A DNA stretch of 64,000 bases from Laetiporus sulphureus 93-53. Its lineage: Eukaryota > Basidiomycota > Agaricomycetes > Polyporales > Laetiporaceae. The notes under the pieces were generated by a model. That model had not been told where the DNA came from. It did not search any database and saw nothing but the letters and a program-made list of their open reading frames with translations. A program made the position numbers and the translations under genes. Where the stretch lies: positions 9,653-73,652 of the forward strand of contig NW_024468559.1 of NCBI RefSeq assembly GCF_001632365.1, written 5' to 3'. Below, piece after piece: positions 37,538 to 49,003 of the stretch (position 1 is its first letter; each line of letters opens with the position of its first letter).

Positions 37538-39280
37538 TTGCTCTATCAAGGCGGACGTACTGAGTGTACTGAGTGGTCGAGCTTGCTACCTGCAGATACC
37601 AGTCTCGCTGATATACCTGCCCTTTCCGAACTGCTAGCTTCGTCTTCTACTGGTGGATCTTCATCGTCGACCTTGGCATTGCATGATGCAGTGAGCTATC
37701 TCGCGAAATTCACCTCTCCTCCTCTTGCTGAATTGCAAGCTCAGCCGACCGAATTATCATCATAATCGACACAGCTCACGAATGTCCTCTCTGTCATCGC
37801 CATCCTCCTCCTCGATGCTCCCATCTCATCCCCTCCAGCCCTCAAGACTTCTGTGCGTTCCTTCGCGCAAGACACACGCGAAGGAGCGACGCAAAGCCGC
37901 ACTCGTCCTCGAGCATGATGGCAAGCTCTACGATGCTCGATTTCTCTGTCAGGAATCACAACTATGCCGATGTTCTCCTTCTCGCACACCGCTCCAATTC
38001 CATCTCTAGGTGTTTCCCCTCCAACCCGCTCGTGCAGTGCGTCAAGGCCGAATGCGATGCGCGTGTGGAGGCGATGCTCGGCCAGCTTCTACGCATGCAC
38101 AGCGAGCAGGCCAAGCTCCGCCCGCTCTTCTGCGTGGTTGGCTTCCTCCACAAGATGGATGTTGTCATAGAGCCTGAGCTCGCGCTTATGTTTCTCACCG
38201 GATGAGGCGCGTACCTTGAGATCCCCTTCAAGACTATCGAGATTGCGAAGAAGGCGGCAGAGAGCACGAGACGGAGGCGCGAGATATCTAAAGAGGTACG
38301 TGAATCTGTGGCGAGAGGACATGTACGGTTTTATCAAACAGTGCACAGCCGTCTTCCTGGATCGGGCGCACTCAATGTCGCCAGAAATCCAGTCACAATT
38401 GCGCATGCTGTTGACGACATTTACGATGCTCCGGTTGCAGAACTTGCTGTCTCTGCTCCGAGGACCTCCGCATATCCCTGATCCGTCCTTACCTACCTCG
38501 CTGCTTACACAGTTGGTTTACTGTGCCAACTCTTTCGCGCGTGTGGGGGTGGATCTCAGGGCGCTGCTCGCGCTGATTTTCATTGACGCGGTGTGGAGTG
38601 GAGTGGTGCCGAAAAGGAAATTGAGGAGGCCATTAAATGCCGGTCTGAAAGGTTGGGTCATGCAGGGAGAGCGGTACGAACGGGTCTCAAGCCAACTTAG
38701 CAATATCTGCTGCCAGACCTTCTCAGTTTTCGTGGCCTCGACATCACTTGCCTCTCCGCCGCTTCCTACGAAGGCGAAATTGAATACGGTCATATCTGGC
38801 CCACCGGACGATCATCCGCCCACACTTGTCTCGTACCCTGCTCTAGCACAATCTGCCAAAATGCATTCCTACAGGCCTCAACAGCCTCCGTACGCTTGCT
38901 CTCGTAGAAGTGCTCGACGACCTGTTGCGAACACTAGAGCACTGCCTCGCGGAGGGGCTCACAAATTTGCCTGCACTTGATGAGAGAAGCTGTCGGCGGC
39001 AGAACAATATTTAAATGGCGGTGGGGAAGAGGAACAGAAGCATTTGGAGGTGGTGAGGGCAGCGGGGACGGCCTATGTGGAGGTGTTCGTGCCATTCTTG
39101 AGGCGGGCTCTGGTGGAGGTGTATGGCGTTGTGATGAAAGACAAAGAGATTCCGATGGAAAAGGAGCTGCGGGTTACTTTGGAAAGATAGAAGGAGTGGG
39201 TTGGTGAGACGAAGGAGGAAGCAGCAGATGGTGCGAAAGGGACAGATGGAATAAACGGCAATGACGACGGCAAATCATAA
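37538..39280 (+). pseudogene. COG8: COG8 (Dor1-like) pseudogene, unit 2
   Basis: More of the N-terminus survives than in unit 1: ADIPALSELLASS, ALHDAVSYLAKFTSPPLAEL and AQPTELSS, followed by an in-frame TAA at 37763-37765. Later fragments in other frames include RRKAALVLEHDGKLY, NPLVQCVKAECDARVEAML, FCVVGFLHKMDVVIEPELAL, CANSFARVGVDLRALL and LASPPLPTKAKLN, then PFLRRALVEVYGVV. Several stops and frame changes show it is dead. It is paralogous to 29431-31087, and no intact COG8 gene is in the window. Confidence 0.7.
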
Positions 39281-39349
39281 AGCTCGTCTGTCTCTACTGG
39301 CGCGTGTTCGATGTCATCCAACTCCGAATCGTGAGTCTCGGTTGCATAT

Positions 39350-39895
39350 ATGCGCCGTTTATTCATGCTAAAAGCAAATTTCAGTGCGGCTTGCGAAGCG
39401 ATCGCTGCCTACGAGGGCGTCTTGTGCCGGATAACTGCGACCTGCCAGTGCAGCATATCTGAGCGCATGCAATTCCGGCTTATGAATAGCAACAAGGTTC
39501 TGCCTTCGAACCTCCATGCATTATATGAAGCACTATCACAGAAATTCGCCGCCCTCTTGAGGGGCCTAGCTGAAGTCAATGCCGATGCTAGCTCAGGGAG
39601 GAGCCCTGCAGGGTCGTGCTCGCTGGAGCTATGGAGGTTCAATGATCGTACTATGGCTGAATTGGCAACTCTGCAGTTGCCGATAGGCATACGATCCTGC
39701 GTCGTGCTCGCACTCCCCATTTGCGATATTCTTGCAGATCGTCTGAGTCGCTGTTTTTGGGTCAGGAGGGTGCATGGCGGGTATGCCGGGCGAGTCGATG
39801 TTAGGAGCGACTGCAGGGACGTTGGCGTCTATCAGATGCAAGACGTATGTGGGCGTCCAGTATTTATGCGGCTCGGAAGTAAGTGTTTGACATAA
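39350..39895 (+). other. Conserved open frame of unknown function, unit 2
   Basis: 181 codons are open, including SNLHALYEALSQKFAALLRG, LELWRFNDRTMAELATLQLP and IRSCVVLALPICDIL. The equivalent in unit 1 (31,150-31,660) is interrupted. It may be an exon of a gene that once lay downstream of COG8, or simply an open frame. No family was recognised. Confidence 0.3.
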
Positions 39896-40274
39896 ATAAT
39901 GGGATGCGTCATCTAAGGCAGAACATTGCTGAGGGCGTACTATGGCGACCTGGACTGATTTGCTATCGACGCCAATTCAGATTACACCGTCTGACCGGCT
40001 GTAGTGAGCAAAGGTCAACGTGAAAGGGTCACCGGTTAATTCTAGGACAACTTTACAACCGTCTCAAGCTTCAAAGCTTCATGCATTCATGAATCATGTT
40101 AGTCATAGGCCTTCATACAATCTTCAGCCTGAGCCAAGTTCGCGGATGCGAAAACCATCTGCAACTCCGACGGCCAGGTTTACCCCTCCGCGAACTTGCG
40201 TGGAGAGCTATAAAATCTAGACACCACAGCGAACGATCTGCAACTCGGAATCGGGTAAATGCAACACAGCTTAT

Positions 40275-40627
40275 TTAACCAATCACCCACGATGTTGTCC
40301 AATACGCATACAGGATCTTTGCTGTCCCCAGTGTGTACGTCGAGAAGCCGGTACTAAAGATGTGAAGTACGACTACACAAATAACGATGCTGTAAAATAC
40401 ACCTTGTAGAGGGCCCATGCGGACGGGCCAAATGCAAGCAAGAACGCCACGGGCATCTTGAAGCCGCATACGACAATAAACGATACAAATATGTGAAGGG
40501 CAAGGACACATCCTAACACGATCCATAAACCGTAGTTATGAATGGCCCATATGAAGAAGCCCATAATCGCTGAAAAAGATGCAAAGCGTACAACATAACA
40601 GAGGAATTCTGGCACATGTTCGCCCAC
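40275..40627 (-). pseudogene. Small hydrophobic membrane protein, frame-shifted
   Basis: From 40627 the frame reads MGEHVPEFLCYVV and then three strongly hydrophobic segments (FFIWAIHNYGLWIVLGCVLA, FIVVCGFKMPVAFLLAFG). Near 40390-40400 the hydrophobic reading moves to another frame (VICVVVLHIFSTGF, then LGTAKILYAYW), which is also open in unit 1. A frameshift or an unrecognised intron separates the two parts. The unit 1 copy at 32008-32298 is more damaged. The family is unknown. Confidence 0.35.
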
Positions 40628-40847
40628 GGTATGCTGCTGCGGTGTAGTGCTTGTGATCCCGTTAGCCTATGCAGAGAGAAAAATGGCTACGTAGTTCGTG
40701 GGGCTAGTAGACGAGTTGCGCTAGTGCACGAGCGGCTGTCGCTCTTGTCGGAACGGAGATTCAGGATAAGAGGTCAGAGACGAGCTCGCGTTCGACCTTG
40801 TATAGGCTTAAGGGGCGTAATCAGCATAATTCCTATATCAAACACAT

Positions 40848-41950
40848 TCAGCTAGACGTCACTCACCGGATGACGACTTAGTCTGAGGGGGACGGAAGGG
40901 AGACATATTGCGCGGGCAGATCGCGAAGAGTGCTTTGAGTCACAATTATTTGGCATCTAATAGAAGGCGTTCAAGGCTTCGAGCCTCGAGGCATCTGAGA
41001 ACATACAACATCGCGTGAGGATTGGCAATGCGACACCCAAGGGGTCCTCAGGATTTCCACCGCCGTCACCAGAATTATATACGGAACATTGTTATGCGCG
41101 GTTCAGAATTGGTATGTTGCTCAGCCTCAATACGCGGCGCCCGTTACCACGTGTTCGAGAGTCTTGAGAGCTTAGAACTGAACGGCGCCAGGTCCGGCCG
41201 TCCTCGGGCGACATAGTGGAACCTCGCGCTTATCGCCCACGCCATCGAGCGCAGTGACGGAGGCAATGTTACATGCCTGATTTTGTACTGAGAAAATGTT
41301 CGTGAATAGTTCAGCATCAGCAGAAATTTTGGAGAATGATTGAAGTCTCACCGGGCCTGAGGCATGTCATACTTTGAAAAGTCGAGCTCGTCGTTGTGAA
41401 TGACGAATGGACCTCTTTGTCACTGTACATACTTCTGAGGTCTCGACACGCCACCGTCAAAAATAAATCCACATCAAGTGTCATGTTCGATAAGAGTATC
41501 ACTCCAATCATTGGAGTTGTGCGTGTTTCACCGCCGGAAGTGCTGTCAGTCGGCCGCTCCCAACAATCTTTGCATCTTGTTGTAGCATAAAGATTGCCTT
41601 CATATTCCTCTACGTAAAGCCTGGAGCCATCCTGTGCACTGGACAAGGAAAATGACTAATTATTGTAGAGGAAGCCAGTGAGCCGTTGCCGATCGCTCGA
41701 TTGACTGGCGCCTCTCGGCGGGTGGAGTCCTGAGCCGGCGAGTTGCGACTTGCGATACGCAACTTGAGACTTGCGAGTTAGACTCGACACTCCTCGGCAC
41801 CCGGACTCCACTTGACAGAACCAGATGTATCATAATCTGGCATGGCTGTTCTGTTTGAGAGATGGTCTTTTCAGTAATATCCAATACCTGCGCTATCCGT
41901 AAGCCCCCATCTGAACCTTACCCTCTGTGTTGATGTCTGGTCATTCAGGC
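40848..41950. other. Array unit 3 leading part, no gene recognised
   Basis: Shared with 33,625-34,640 of unit 2. Small frames in both directions (for example 41317-41646 minus) show no domain. The right end should include the upstream promoter of DUF6533-like copy 3. Confidence 0.35.
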
Positions 41951-41952
41951 AG

Positions 41953-41959
41953 TATATAA
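41953..41959 (+). promoter_or_regulatory. TATA box, DUF6533-like copy 3
   Basis: TATATAA lies 100 bp before the start codon, as in the other three copies. Confidence 0.5.
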
Positions 41960-42058
41960 CGATGAGTCGCGCGCCAAGCCTGAGGGGCATATTTAAAGTC
42001 TCTCCGAGAACTGTTCTGTCTTATATTGGCCGTTGCCACCGACGTTGATACCTCTACA

Positions 42059-43738
42059 ATGTCGAACGTGTCTGTCGCAAGCCTACTGGCTCAGGAAGAA
42101 GTGGTTGACTTTCAGCAAATGTGAGGAAGATGATACTTCCCGAGGTGTTCAACCGACGCATTTATGATCACTGTCACAGATACATCAACAACTACTGCTA
42201 TCTCGCAGCTGCTGGTACGCCCCGGGTCGGACCATTATAAACGATCGAGCTTGACTAACAGACTGGATATGTTCAGCCCTCATCTTCTACGAGTACATCG
42301 TGACTTTTTCTCAAGAGGTTCATGTCATCTGGGGAGCCAGGCTGACCACTGTCACGGTCATCTTTGCTATTAACCGTTATATGCTCATGGTGGAAGGCAT
42401 TAGTTTGGCACTGAATGTCGTCTGGTGGCATACTCCACTGGTAAGTCATGTCATGTCGTGCTGCGAGAGAATCGAGCACTCACCATCTATGCACGCATAG
42501 AGGTGAGCGGCGACGACCGCACCGTATGTTCAGCGCAATTGATTAATTGTCGCAGCTGCGATGCTGTCAACATATTGAACAAGGTGACAAGTGTTGTTCT
42601 TCAGGCTGTGACAGCAAGTCAGAGATTGTTTGACCTCAGATTTCATGAGGAGATTGACTAGTAAATCGTTAGGCTTTTCCGCATTCCGCACATATGCTAT
42701 TAGCGGACACCAGGTCGTCCCTGCATTGCTGGTATTGCTACTGGGGGTAGCTCAAGTCGGCGACAACGTCGTGAGTATATATGTTCTCTGCCACCATATG
42801 TGTGTTGAGCACCACTGGGCAGGTTGCATATACAGAAGTCCAAGACACGCTCGTCGATTACATAGGCAGCTATCCTGTGTGTGACTATAAAACCCTTACA
42901 TACGTCACGATATATGGGTAAGTGCCACGTCTACTTCTGCGACGTCGGCCCTTCTAGGTCTGACCTTGCTCTGTGTAGACGTGAGTTGAAGACTGATGAG
43001 TTATTTTTCTGACACGCATAATTCCTGCAGCCATCGCTTCGGTCGTCTGCCCGGCTGTATCTGACCTGATCGTGGTCCTTGTGACTTGGTACAAAACATT
43101 TCGACTCGCCATAGAAGTGCGGAAGTTACGGTTTAAAGGATCGATTGCGACGATGCTGATGAGAGATGGTGAGTATGTGTTGCTCTCTGGATACATGTGA
43201 CACCTTACAAGCAGCGAATTCAAGGCACGCTCCACTTCATGTACGTCGGACTCTGTCGCAGCGCCTTGTCATGACTCTGTTCTTCCACCGTTCGTTAGGG
43301 CCCTTTTACTTCTCAACATCTTCAATATCCAATCCCAGTTTTCAGGGGTAGGTCTACCCGTACGAGTGCATGGCTACTTTAAATTGAAGTGAAAGCAGAG
43401 TCGGTATTCAGGCTGCGCCGCAATTTTCCTGCTACCGTAAGCGACCGACCATACCCAATTCAGCTCAACTCATGCTGACCGAGTCAATCAGAATGACATC
43501 AGTCCTGGTGTCACGCTTCATCCTCAATCTACGCCAGGTGTCTCTCGGCAGCGCGGGCTTGAATACGATTTCTCACAGCACCGTGGACACACCAGACCTT
43601 CCCTCTCGCCTGGTTGGCAACTTTGGCTCCGAGCTCCAGGACACGTCTCTTGTTTTTGAGGATGTCGAGGATAGCATGGAGGACGAGCAGAATGGAAGCG
43701 AGGACTGTGAGGCCTACGAGTTGGCGCAGGGGCAGTAG
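42059..43738 (+). CDS. DUF6533-like membrane protein, copy 3 (one splice site lost)
   Basis: The ten-exon structure is again traceable: 42059-42120, 42180-42214, 42277-42440, 42539-42617, 42673-42770, 42823-42917, 42979-42980, 43031-43168, 43299-43347 and 43492-43738, 322 residues if all exons join. However, the acceptor before 42539 reads AA (42537-42538) where the other copies have AG. The nearest upstream AG would shift frame, so correct splicing is doubtful. The 2-nt exon is AC here and still restores frame. The DUF6533 segment reads YEYIVTFSQEVHVIWG. The gene may be a recent pseudogene. Confidence 0.6.
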
Positions 43739-43985
43739 TCATCGTACAAGCTCTGCAATCGTTTCCGACATTGCCGACTCTGGCTGTAGCCCCAATTTGC
43801 ACCTTGACATAATTTATCGGTCGCGATCTATCGCGATATCCGAGCAAAATGTTATGCTAAGCTGGCACGAAGCATGCGCTCAATATAGCATAAATAGCAA
43901 GGGGGAGATTCACCAGGCCAAAGCTGCATCCCGCTGCCGCAATGCTGAATGCTGTCCGCGATATAGACAAAAGTCGGCGAATTGA

Positions 43986-44552
43986 TAAAGCATCGCAGTC
44001 TCACAAACAGTGGAGACACGTCGGTGGCTGGAAATGCCATCAGGCGTTGCGGAGTTTGAGATATTCAGGCACAGTTCGGCAGCAGCCGTGAGCATGAAAG
44101 TCTATGACCAGGGCGATGAATCGACGACGGTTGACGTTGAGGAGGGCAGGCAAGCCGACCAACGCAAAAATAACATCTACAAGTCTGTATTCCTTTACCA
44201 GGGTTCCAAGGCTCCTAACAGATTTCTCAAGCCATCCGGCCCGCATGCAAGCCCGGCAAAGCAAGCAGTATCGCTTCGTCTATTCGCAGAGTTAGTACTT
44301 CAAATCCCTTCGTCTATTTCTTACAATTATATCAAGTCCACGTTCTAGAGTCCTTCTAATTTGCTTCCCCCTTGTTCTCATCGTGCGCGAGCAACGAGCG
44401 CCCTATCATCTCTGCAGTCGAATACTAGTAAGTCCCAAAATCTACACTGGCATATAATCAAACTCGGCTTTGGGCTTAGGCAATCCCTGAGGCACTCAAA
44501 ACGTCGTCAGAGTAGCGAAGAGATCCTAGTCACATATGCATCCAACATAATG
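43986..44552. other. Unique spacer between array unit 3 and iPGM remnant
   Basis: No counterpart in the other units. A minus frame at 44040-44264 contains a hydrophobic stretch and a plus frame covers 44010-44348. Neither is recognisable. Confidence 0.3.
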
Positions 44553-45985
44553 TCAAGCACCGTCGGCGCCACATCGCACAGCACCTTCCTCATCCTCCCC
44601 GTCCTTCTTGTCGACAGTGAAGTCGAATTTCTTCGGGCCGCCCGTCATGATTAACGACACCAGGTTCGTCGTGCATGCCATGTGCGTCGCACCCGTCTCG
44701 GGGTTGATCATCTGCTCCGCGTTTCCATCTTCCGCCGTGATGAGCAGGATGTAGCCCGCCTCCTCACAGGCCTTGTATGGCCCCATCGTGACGGCCTTGT
44801 CCGTTGTGGAGATGGCCTCCACGGCTGCCTCGTACACGCTCGTGTGGCCACCCGTATGCGGCGGTGCAAAGTTGCACATCACGAATCACGAACTCCTTGT
44901 CGCCCTTGCGTATGACCTCCGCAACCTTGTTCGTAACGGCTTGGACGCTCATCTTGGGATCCTCGTCGTACGTCGTGACCTTAGGCGAGGAGATCATATG
45001 CCTCTCCTCGTTATAATACTGTTTCTCAAAACCGCCGTTGAAAAAGAACGTGACGGGTGCATTCTTCTGGGTTTCTGGGCATGGTCGAAGACGTGTTAGC
45101 AGGACAAAACACGATGTACACACCGGCTACGTGTGCCTGCTTAATGCCCTGATTCGCGAGCCATCCTGCGAGGATATTCGTCATCGATTGCGGCGGAAAA
45201 GCAACCGGGAGGGGGAACTCGGCGTTGCATTGTGGCATAGGTGTTGATATGCTAGAAAGCTGCGGCCAAAATGAGGGCTCAATCATATGCGAAAAACCCT
45301 ACATACCAGGTCTTTCGGTACATCAACCTCAACGGGCTTGTCTGGGAGGCCAAGCATGGCGACCTGCATCCGTTCAGAGCGGTGGTTGAAGAATAAGAGC
45401 GTGTCGCCATCCTTGATGCGGCCCTCATTGCCGTTCACGATAATAGCTTCAAGAATTCCGAGTCCATCTCATCCTTCGCGTATCGTCCCTTAATCGTTTT
45501 CACGACGTCCTGCCCTTCTGGCCCAAGCCTTTCACGAGGTCATCCACGGCAATCTTGATGCGCTCCCACTGACGCTTGTCGCGGTCCATTGCATAGTAGC
45601 GACCCACAGCAGTCGCGATCTGACCGTGCTTCTCCTTCTCGATGAATGCGAGGAGCTCCTTGACGTATCCTCCGGCCGAGCGGGGCGCGATGTGCCGCGC
45701 AATCGATGAAGAAGTGGACGTAGACGCTCGGGACGCCGACCTCTTTCGCGGTCTCGAGCAGCGCGCACAGCTGGTTCGTTGTGCGAGTGCACGCCACCAT
45801 CCGAGACCTATCATACCAGAGCACCGCATACATCAGAGCACCGCACGGTCAGCCGCCCTAGCAGAAATCCACGCAACACGTACGAGATCCAGCAAGTGCA
45901 GACAGTCGTTTCCCTCGTTTGCATACGTGCAGCTGGAGCCGACAATGACGGAGTTCTTGTGAAACTGCCGCTTCTTGATTAATAC
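44553..45985 (-). pseudogene. Phosphoglycerate mutase (2,3-BPG-independent) pseudogene
   Basis: Fragments in several frames match the cofactor-independent phosphoglycerate mutase, the glycolytic enzyme interconverting 3- and 2-phosphoglycerate: NQLCALLETAKEVGVPSVYV, YVKELLAFIEKEKHGQIA, GRYYAMDRDK, NILAGWLANQGIKQAHVA, VTFFFNGGFEKQYYNEERHM, then YEAAVEAISTTDKAV and AEQMINPETG. The N-terminal third, which carries the phosphoserine site, is missing. Metal ligands are lost: the ADHGN motif reads AEDGN, the later His before TTN is Cys, and the DMVGH segment reads HTGGH. Frame changes occur near 44,880, 45,100, 45,500 and 45,790. It is a decayed copy, and the functional gene must lie elsewhere. Confidence 0.85.
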
Positions 45986-46321
45986 CGATCCTCACTATAT
46001 CTTGCCTCCGCGCTTCGCATCATGATCAGCGCTGGTGACCGTGATCGAGAACTTCAACGTTGATGCTAGCCCGCAATATGCCAGTGGGTCGAGCAGGATT
46101 GGAGCGGCGGGTTAGGTGGCGCCTGGGTTGCCATCGCACTGCTCTTGGCACGGTTTTTGACAGATGGTATTTTGGGCATTCTCCGCGCTTCGCCGCTGCC
46201 GCCGCCTCTTTACTTGGCGCTGTCTATTGTAGTTGTTTTTGGACAATCTTCGATACATGTGCTATCCGTAAGCTTCCATCTGAACCTTACCCTCTGCATT
46301 CATGTGCGGTCAATCAGGCAG

Positions 46322-46328
46322 TATATAA
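46322..46328 (+). promoter_or_regulatory. TATA box, DUF6533-like copy 4
   Basis: TATATAA lies 94 bp before the start codon, matching the spacing in copies 1 to 3. Confidence 0.5.
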
Positions 46329-46421
46329 CGATGAGCTGCGCACCGATGAGCATCCTTAAAATCCCTCCGAGAACTGTTCTGTTTTGCATTGACCGTTATC
46401 ACCGACGTTGATACCTCTACA

Positions 46422-48103
46422 ATGTCGGACGCGTCAGCTGCAAGCATATTGGCTCAGGAAGTGGATTATTTACAGGATGAGTGAGGACGATGATACTTTC
46501 CGAGGCGTTCAACCGACGAGTTTGTGATCACTGTCACAGATACACCATCAACTACTGCAATCTCGCAGTTGCTGGTATGCCCCCGAGTCGGACCATTCTA
46601 AGCGATCGAACTTGACTTACAGACTGCACATGTTCAGCCCTCACCTTCTATGAGTACATTGTGACTTTTCCTCAAGAGGTCCACGTCATCTGGGGAGCCA
46701 GGTTGACCACTGTCACGGTCATCTTTGCCATCAACCGTTATCTGCTCATCGTACAAGGCGTTAGTAACGCACTGAATGTCATCTGGTGGCATACTCCACT
46801 GGTAAGTCATGTCGTGTCATGCTGCGAGTGAATCGAGCACTCACGATCTACGCATGCACAGAGGTGAGCGGCGACGACCACACCGTATGTTCAACGCAGT
46901 TAATAGATTGTCGAAGCTGCAATGCTGTCACCGTATTGAACGAGGTGACGACTGTTGTTCTTCAGGCTGTGACAGCAAGTCAGACATCGTTCGACCTCAA
47001 ATTTCATGAAGAGATTGATTGACAAATCGTTAGGCTTTGCCGCGTTCCGCACATATGCTATTAGCGGACACCAGGTCGTCCCTGCATTGCTAGTATTGCT
47101 ACTGGGGCTAGCTCAACTCGGCGGCTACTACATCGTGAGTACATATGTTCTCCGCCATCATATGTCTGTTAAGCACCTCTGCGCAGTTTGGATATGCAGA
47201 AATGTCATACGCGTTCGTCACTCACGTAGGCAGCTATCCAGTCTGTGAATGGAACCGCCACGAGTCCAGGGCGATATTGAACATGTAAGTACCACGTCCA
47301 CCTCCGACGTCGGCCCCCTAGGACTGACCTTCCTCTGTGTAGATGTGAGTTGGAAGACCGATGAGTTGTTGCTCTGACACGCATGATTCCTGCAGCCTTC
47401 CTCCCGGCCGTCTGCCTGGCTGTATCTGACCTGATCGTGGTCCTTGTCACTTGGTACAAAACATTCCGACTCGCAATAGAAGTGCGGAAGCTACGGTTTA
47501 AAGGATCGATCGCGACGATGCTGATGAGAGACGGTGAGTATGTGTTGCGCTCTTGGTACTTGCTATGCCTGACAAGCAGCCAATTCAAGGCACGCTCCAC
47601 TTCATGTACGTCGGACTCTGTCGCAGTGCCTTGTCATGACTCTGTTCTTCCACCGTTCGTTAGGGCCCTTTTATTTCTCAACATCTTCAATATCCAATCC
47701 CAGTTAACAGCGGTGGGTCTACCCGTACGAGTGCATGGCTACTTTGAATTGAATTGCATGCAGGATCAGTACCCAACCTCCGTCGCAAGTTTTCTGCTAC
47801 CGTAAGCGACCGATCATACCCAATTCAGCTCAATGCATGCTTACCGAGTCAATCAGAATAACGTCAATCCTGGTGTCGCGCTTCATCCTCAATCTACGCC
47901 AGGTGTCTCTCGGCAGCGTGGGCTTGGATACGATTTCTAACAGCACCCTGGACACGCCGGACCTTCCCTCTCGCCTGGTTGGCAACTTTGGCGCCGAGCT
48001 CCAGGACACGTCTCTTGGTTTTGAGGACATCGAGGATGACACGGAGGACGAGCAGAATATTAGTGAGGACTGTGAGGCCTACGAGTTGACGCAGGTGCAG
48101 TAG
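46422..48103 (+). CDS. DUF6533-like membrane protein, copy 4 (early stop)
   Basis: Exons are 46422-46480, 46540-46574, 46638-46801, 46900-46978, 47034-47134, 47187-47284, 47343-47344, 47396-47533, 47664-47712 and 47857-48103. Total length is a multiple of three, and the 2-nt exon (AT) again restores frame. An in-frame TAA at 47705-47707, in the short ninth exon, ends the protein after about 239 residues. The conserved SRFILNLRQ segment and acidic tail encoded by the last exon would not be made. The membrane core is intact, so a shortened protein is possible. Confidence 0.6.
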
Positions 48104-48350
48104 TCATCGTACAAGCTACGCGATCGTTTTCATTAGTTCCGGCTCTGGTGACTGTGACCCGCATTTGCATCTTGACATACTTTATCGATCGCGATATCCG
48201 AGGAGAATATAAATATTATGCTAAGCTGGCACGAAGCATATGCTCAGTATAGAATAAATGGCAAGGGGGGATTCGCCAGGCCAAAAGCTGCATCCCGCTG
48301 CCGAAATGCTGGACGCTGCCCGAGACATAGACAAAAGTCCGCGAATTGGT

Positions 48351-49003
48351 AGGAGCAGTCAGTCCGTTGCACGTCCCAAATCAAGTTTACAGCATAGCCG
48401 CAGATTGTAAGGTGTCCGCACCATATTCAAAATAGGTCGGCAAATCCCGAAGGCGGACACGGTGGCGCCGGTGGCCCCCCTCTCGCGAGTCGCAGCGCTG
48501 GCTGGCACTGGATCTGAATTACTTGAAAAGATTTGCAGGAAGACTTCTGCACAACTCATACATGATCCATGCTGGCAATGGGAAGCACAAGTCGCATTGT
48601 AAACTTGCTCGATGTTCTGTTCATTCGTAGCGCAGTGATCAAAATGCCACCCGTTCAACTTGGCGTGACTCAGTCTTTAAGCAGCACAATAATAGTGCAC
48701 TCCATTTATCTCTCGTGGCAATATGACTGTACTCATCGCCGACTCGGACAATGCAAGGATACTCTGCGATAGCCTCGACGACAACGATATGCCATTGCGA
48801 CGACCCTCCCAATGCTCACAAGCCTAGATACACGTTCCCTTCAGCTTCCTGGAACTTCCTGCTAAGCTACATCCCCTCCATATCATTTCATTAAGCTGAT
48901 ATCCAGCTTCTTCAATTGCGTCACCACTTTCAACTATCAAGATCTACACAAACGCGGTCTGATTGACAGCACCTGAAATGATAGTATTCGCAGCTCCTTC
49001 CGC
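48351..49003. other. Spacer between array and P450 gene
   Basis: No gene is supported. Small frames such as 48359-48658 (minus) show no domain. The right end should contain the P450 3' UTR. Confidence 0.35.

Larger units (their letters stand above)
32538..40847 (+). repeat. Segmental array, unit 2 (~8.3 kb)
   Basis: It is head-to-tail with unit 1 and carries the same order of segments. Similarity is high over gene bodies (for example the region following 35769 against 27787) and interrupted by indels elsewhere. The 33,730-34,560 part is shared with unit 3 but not with unit 1. Confidence 0.85.
40848..43985 (+). repeat. Segmental array, unit 3 (truncated)
   Basis: It starts like units 1 and 2 but jumps directly to the equivalent of 33,625, so about 1 kb is missing. 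It then runs through the DUF6533-like gene and stops about 250 bp after it. The COG8 part is absent, and unique sequence follows. Confidence 0.8.
46240..48350 (+). repeat. Segmental array, unit 4 (DUF6533 cassette only)
   Basis: It contains only the promoter, the DUF6533-like gene and ~250 bp of downstream sequence shared with the other units. It is separated from unit 3 by ~2.2 kb that includes a decayed phosphoglycerate mutase gene. Confidence 0.8.
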
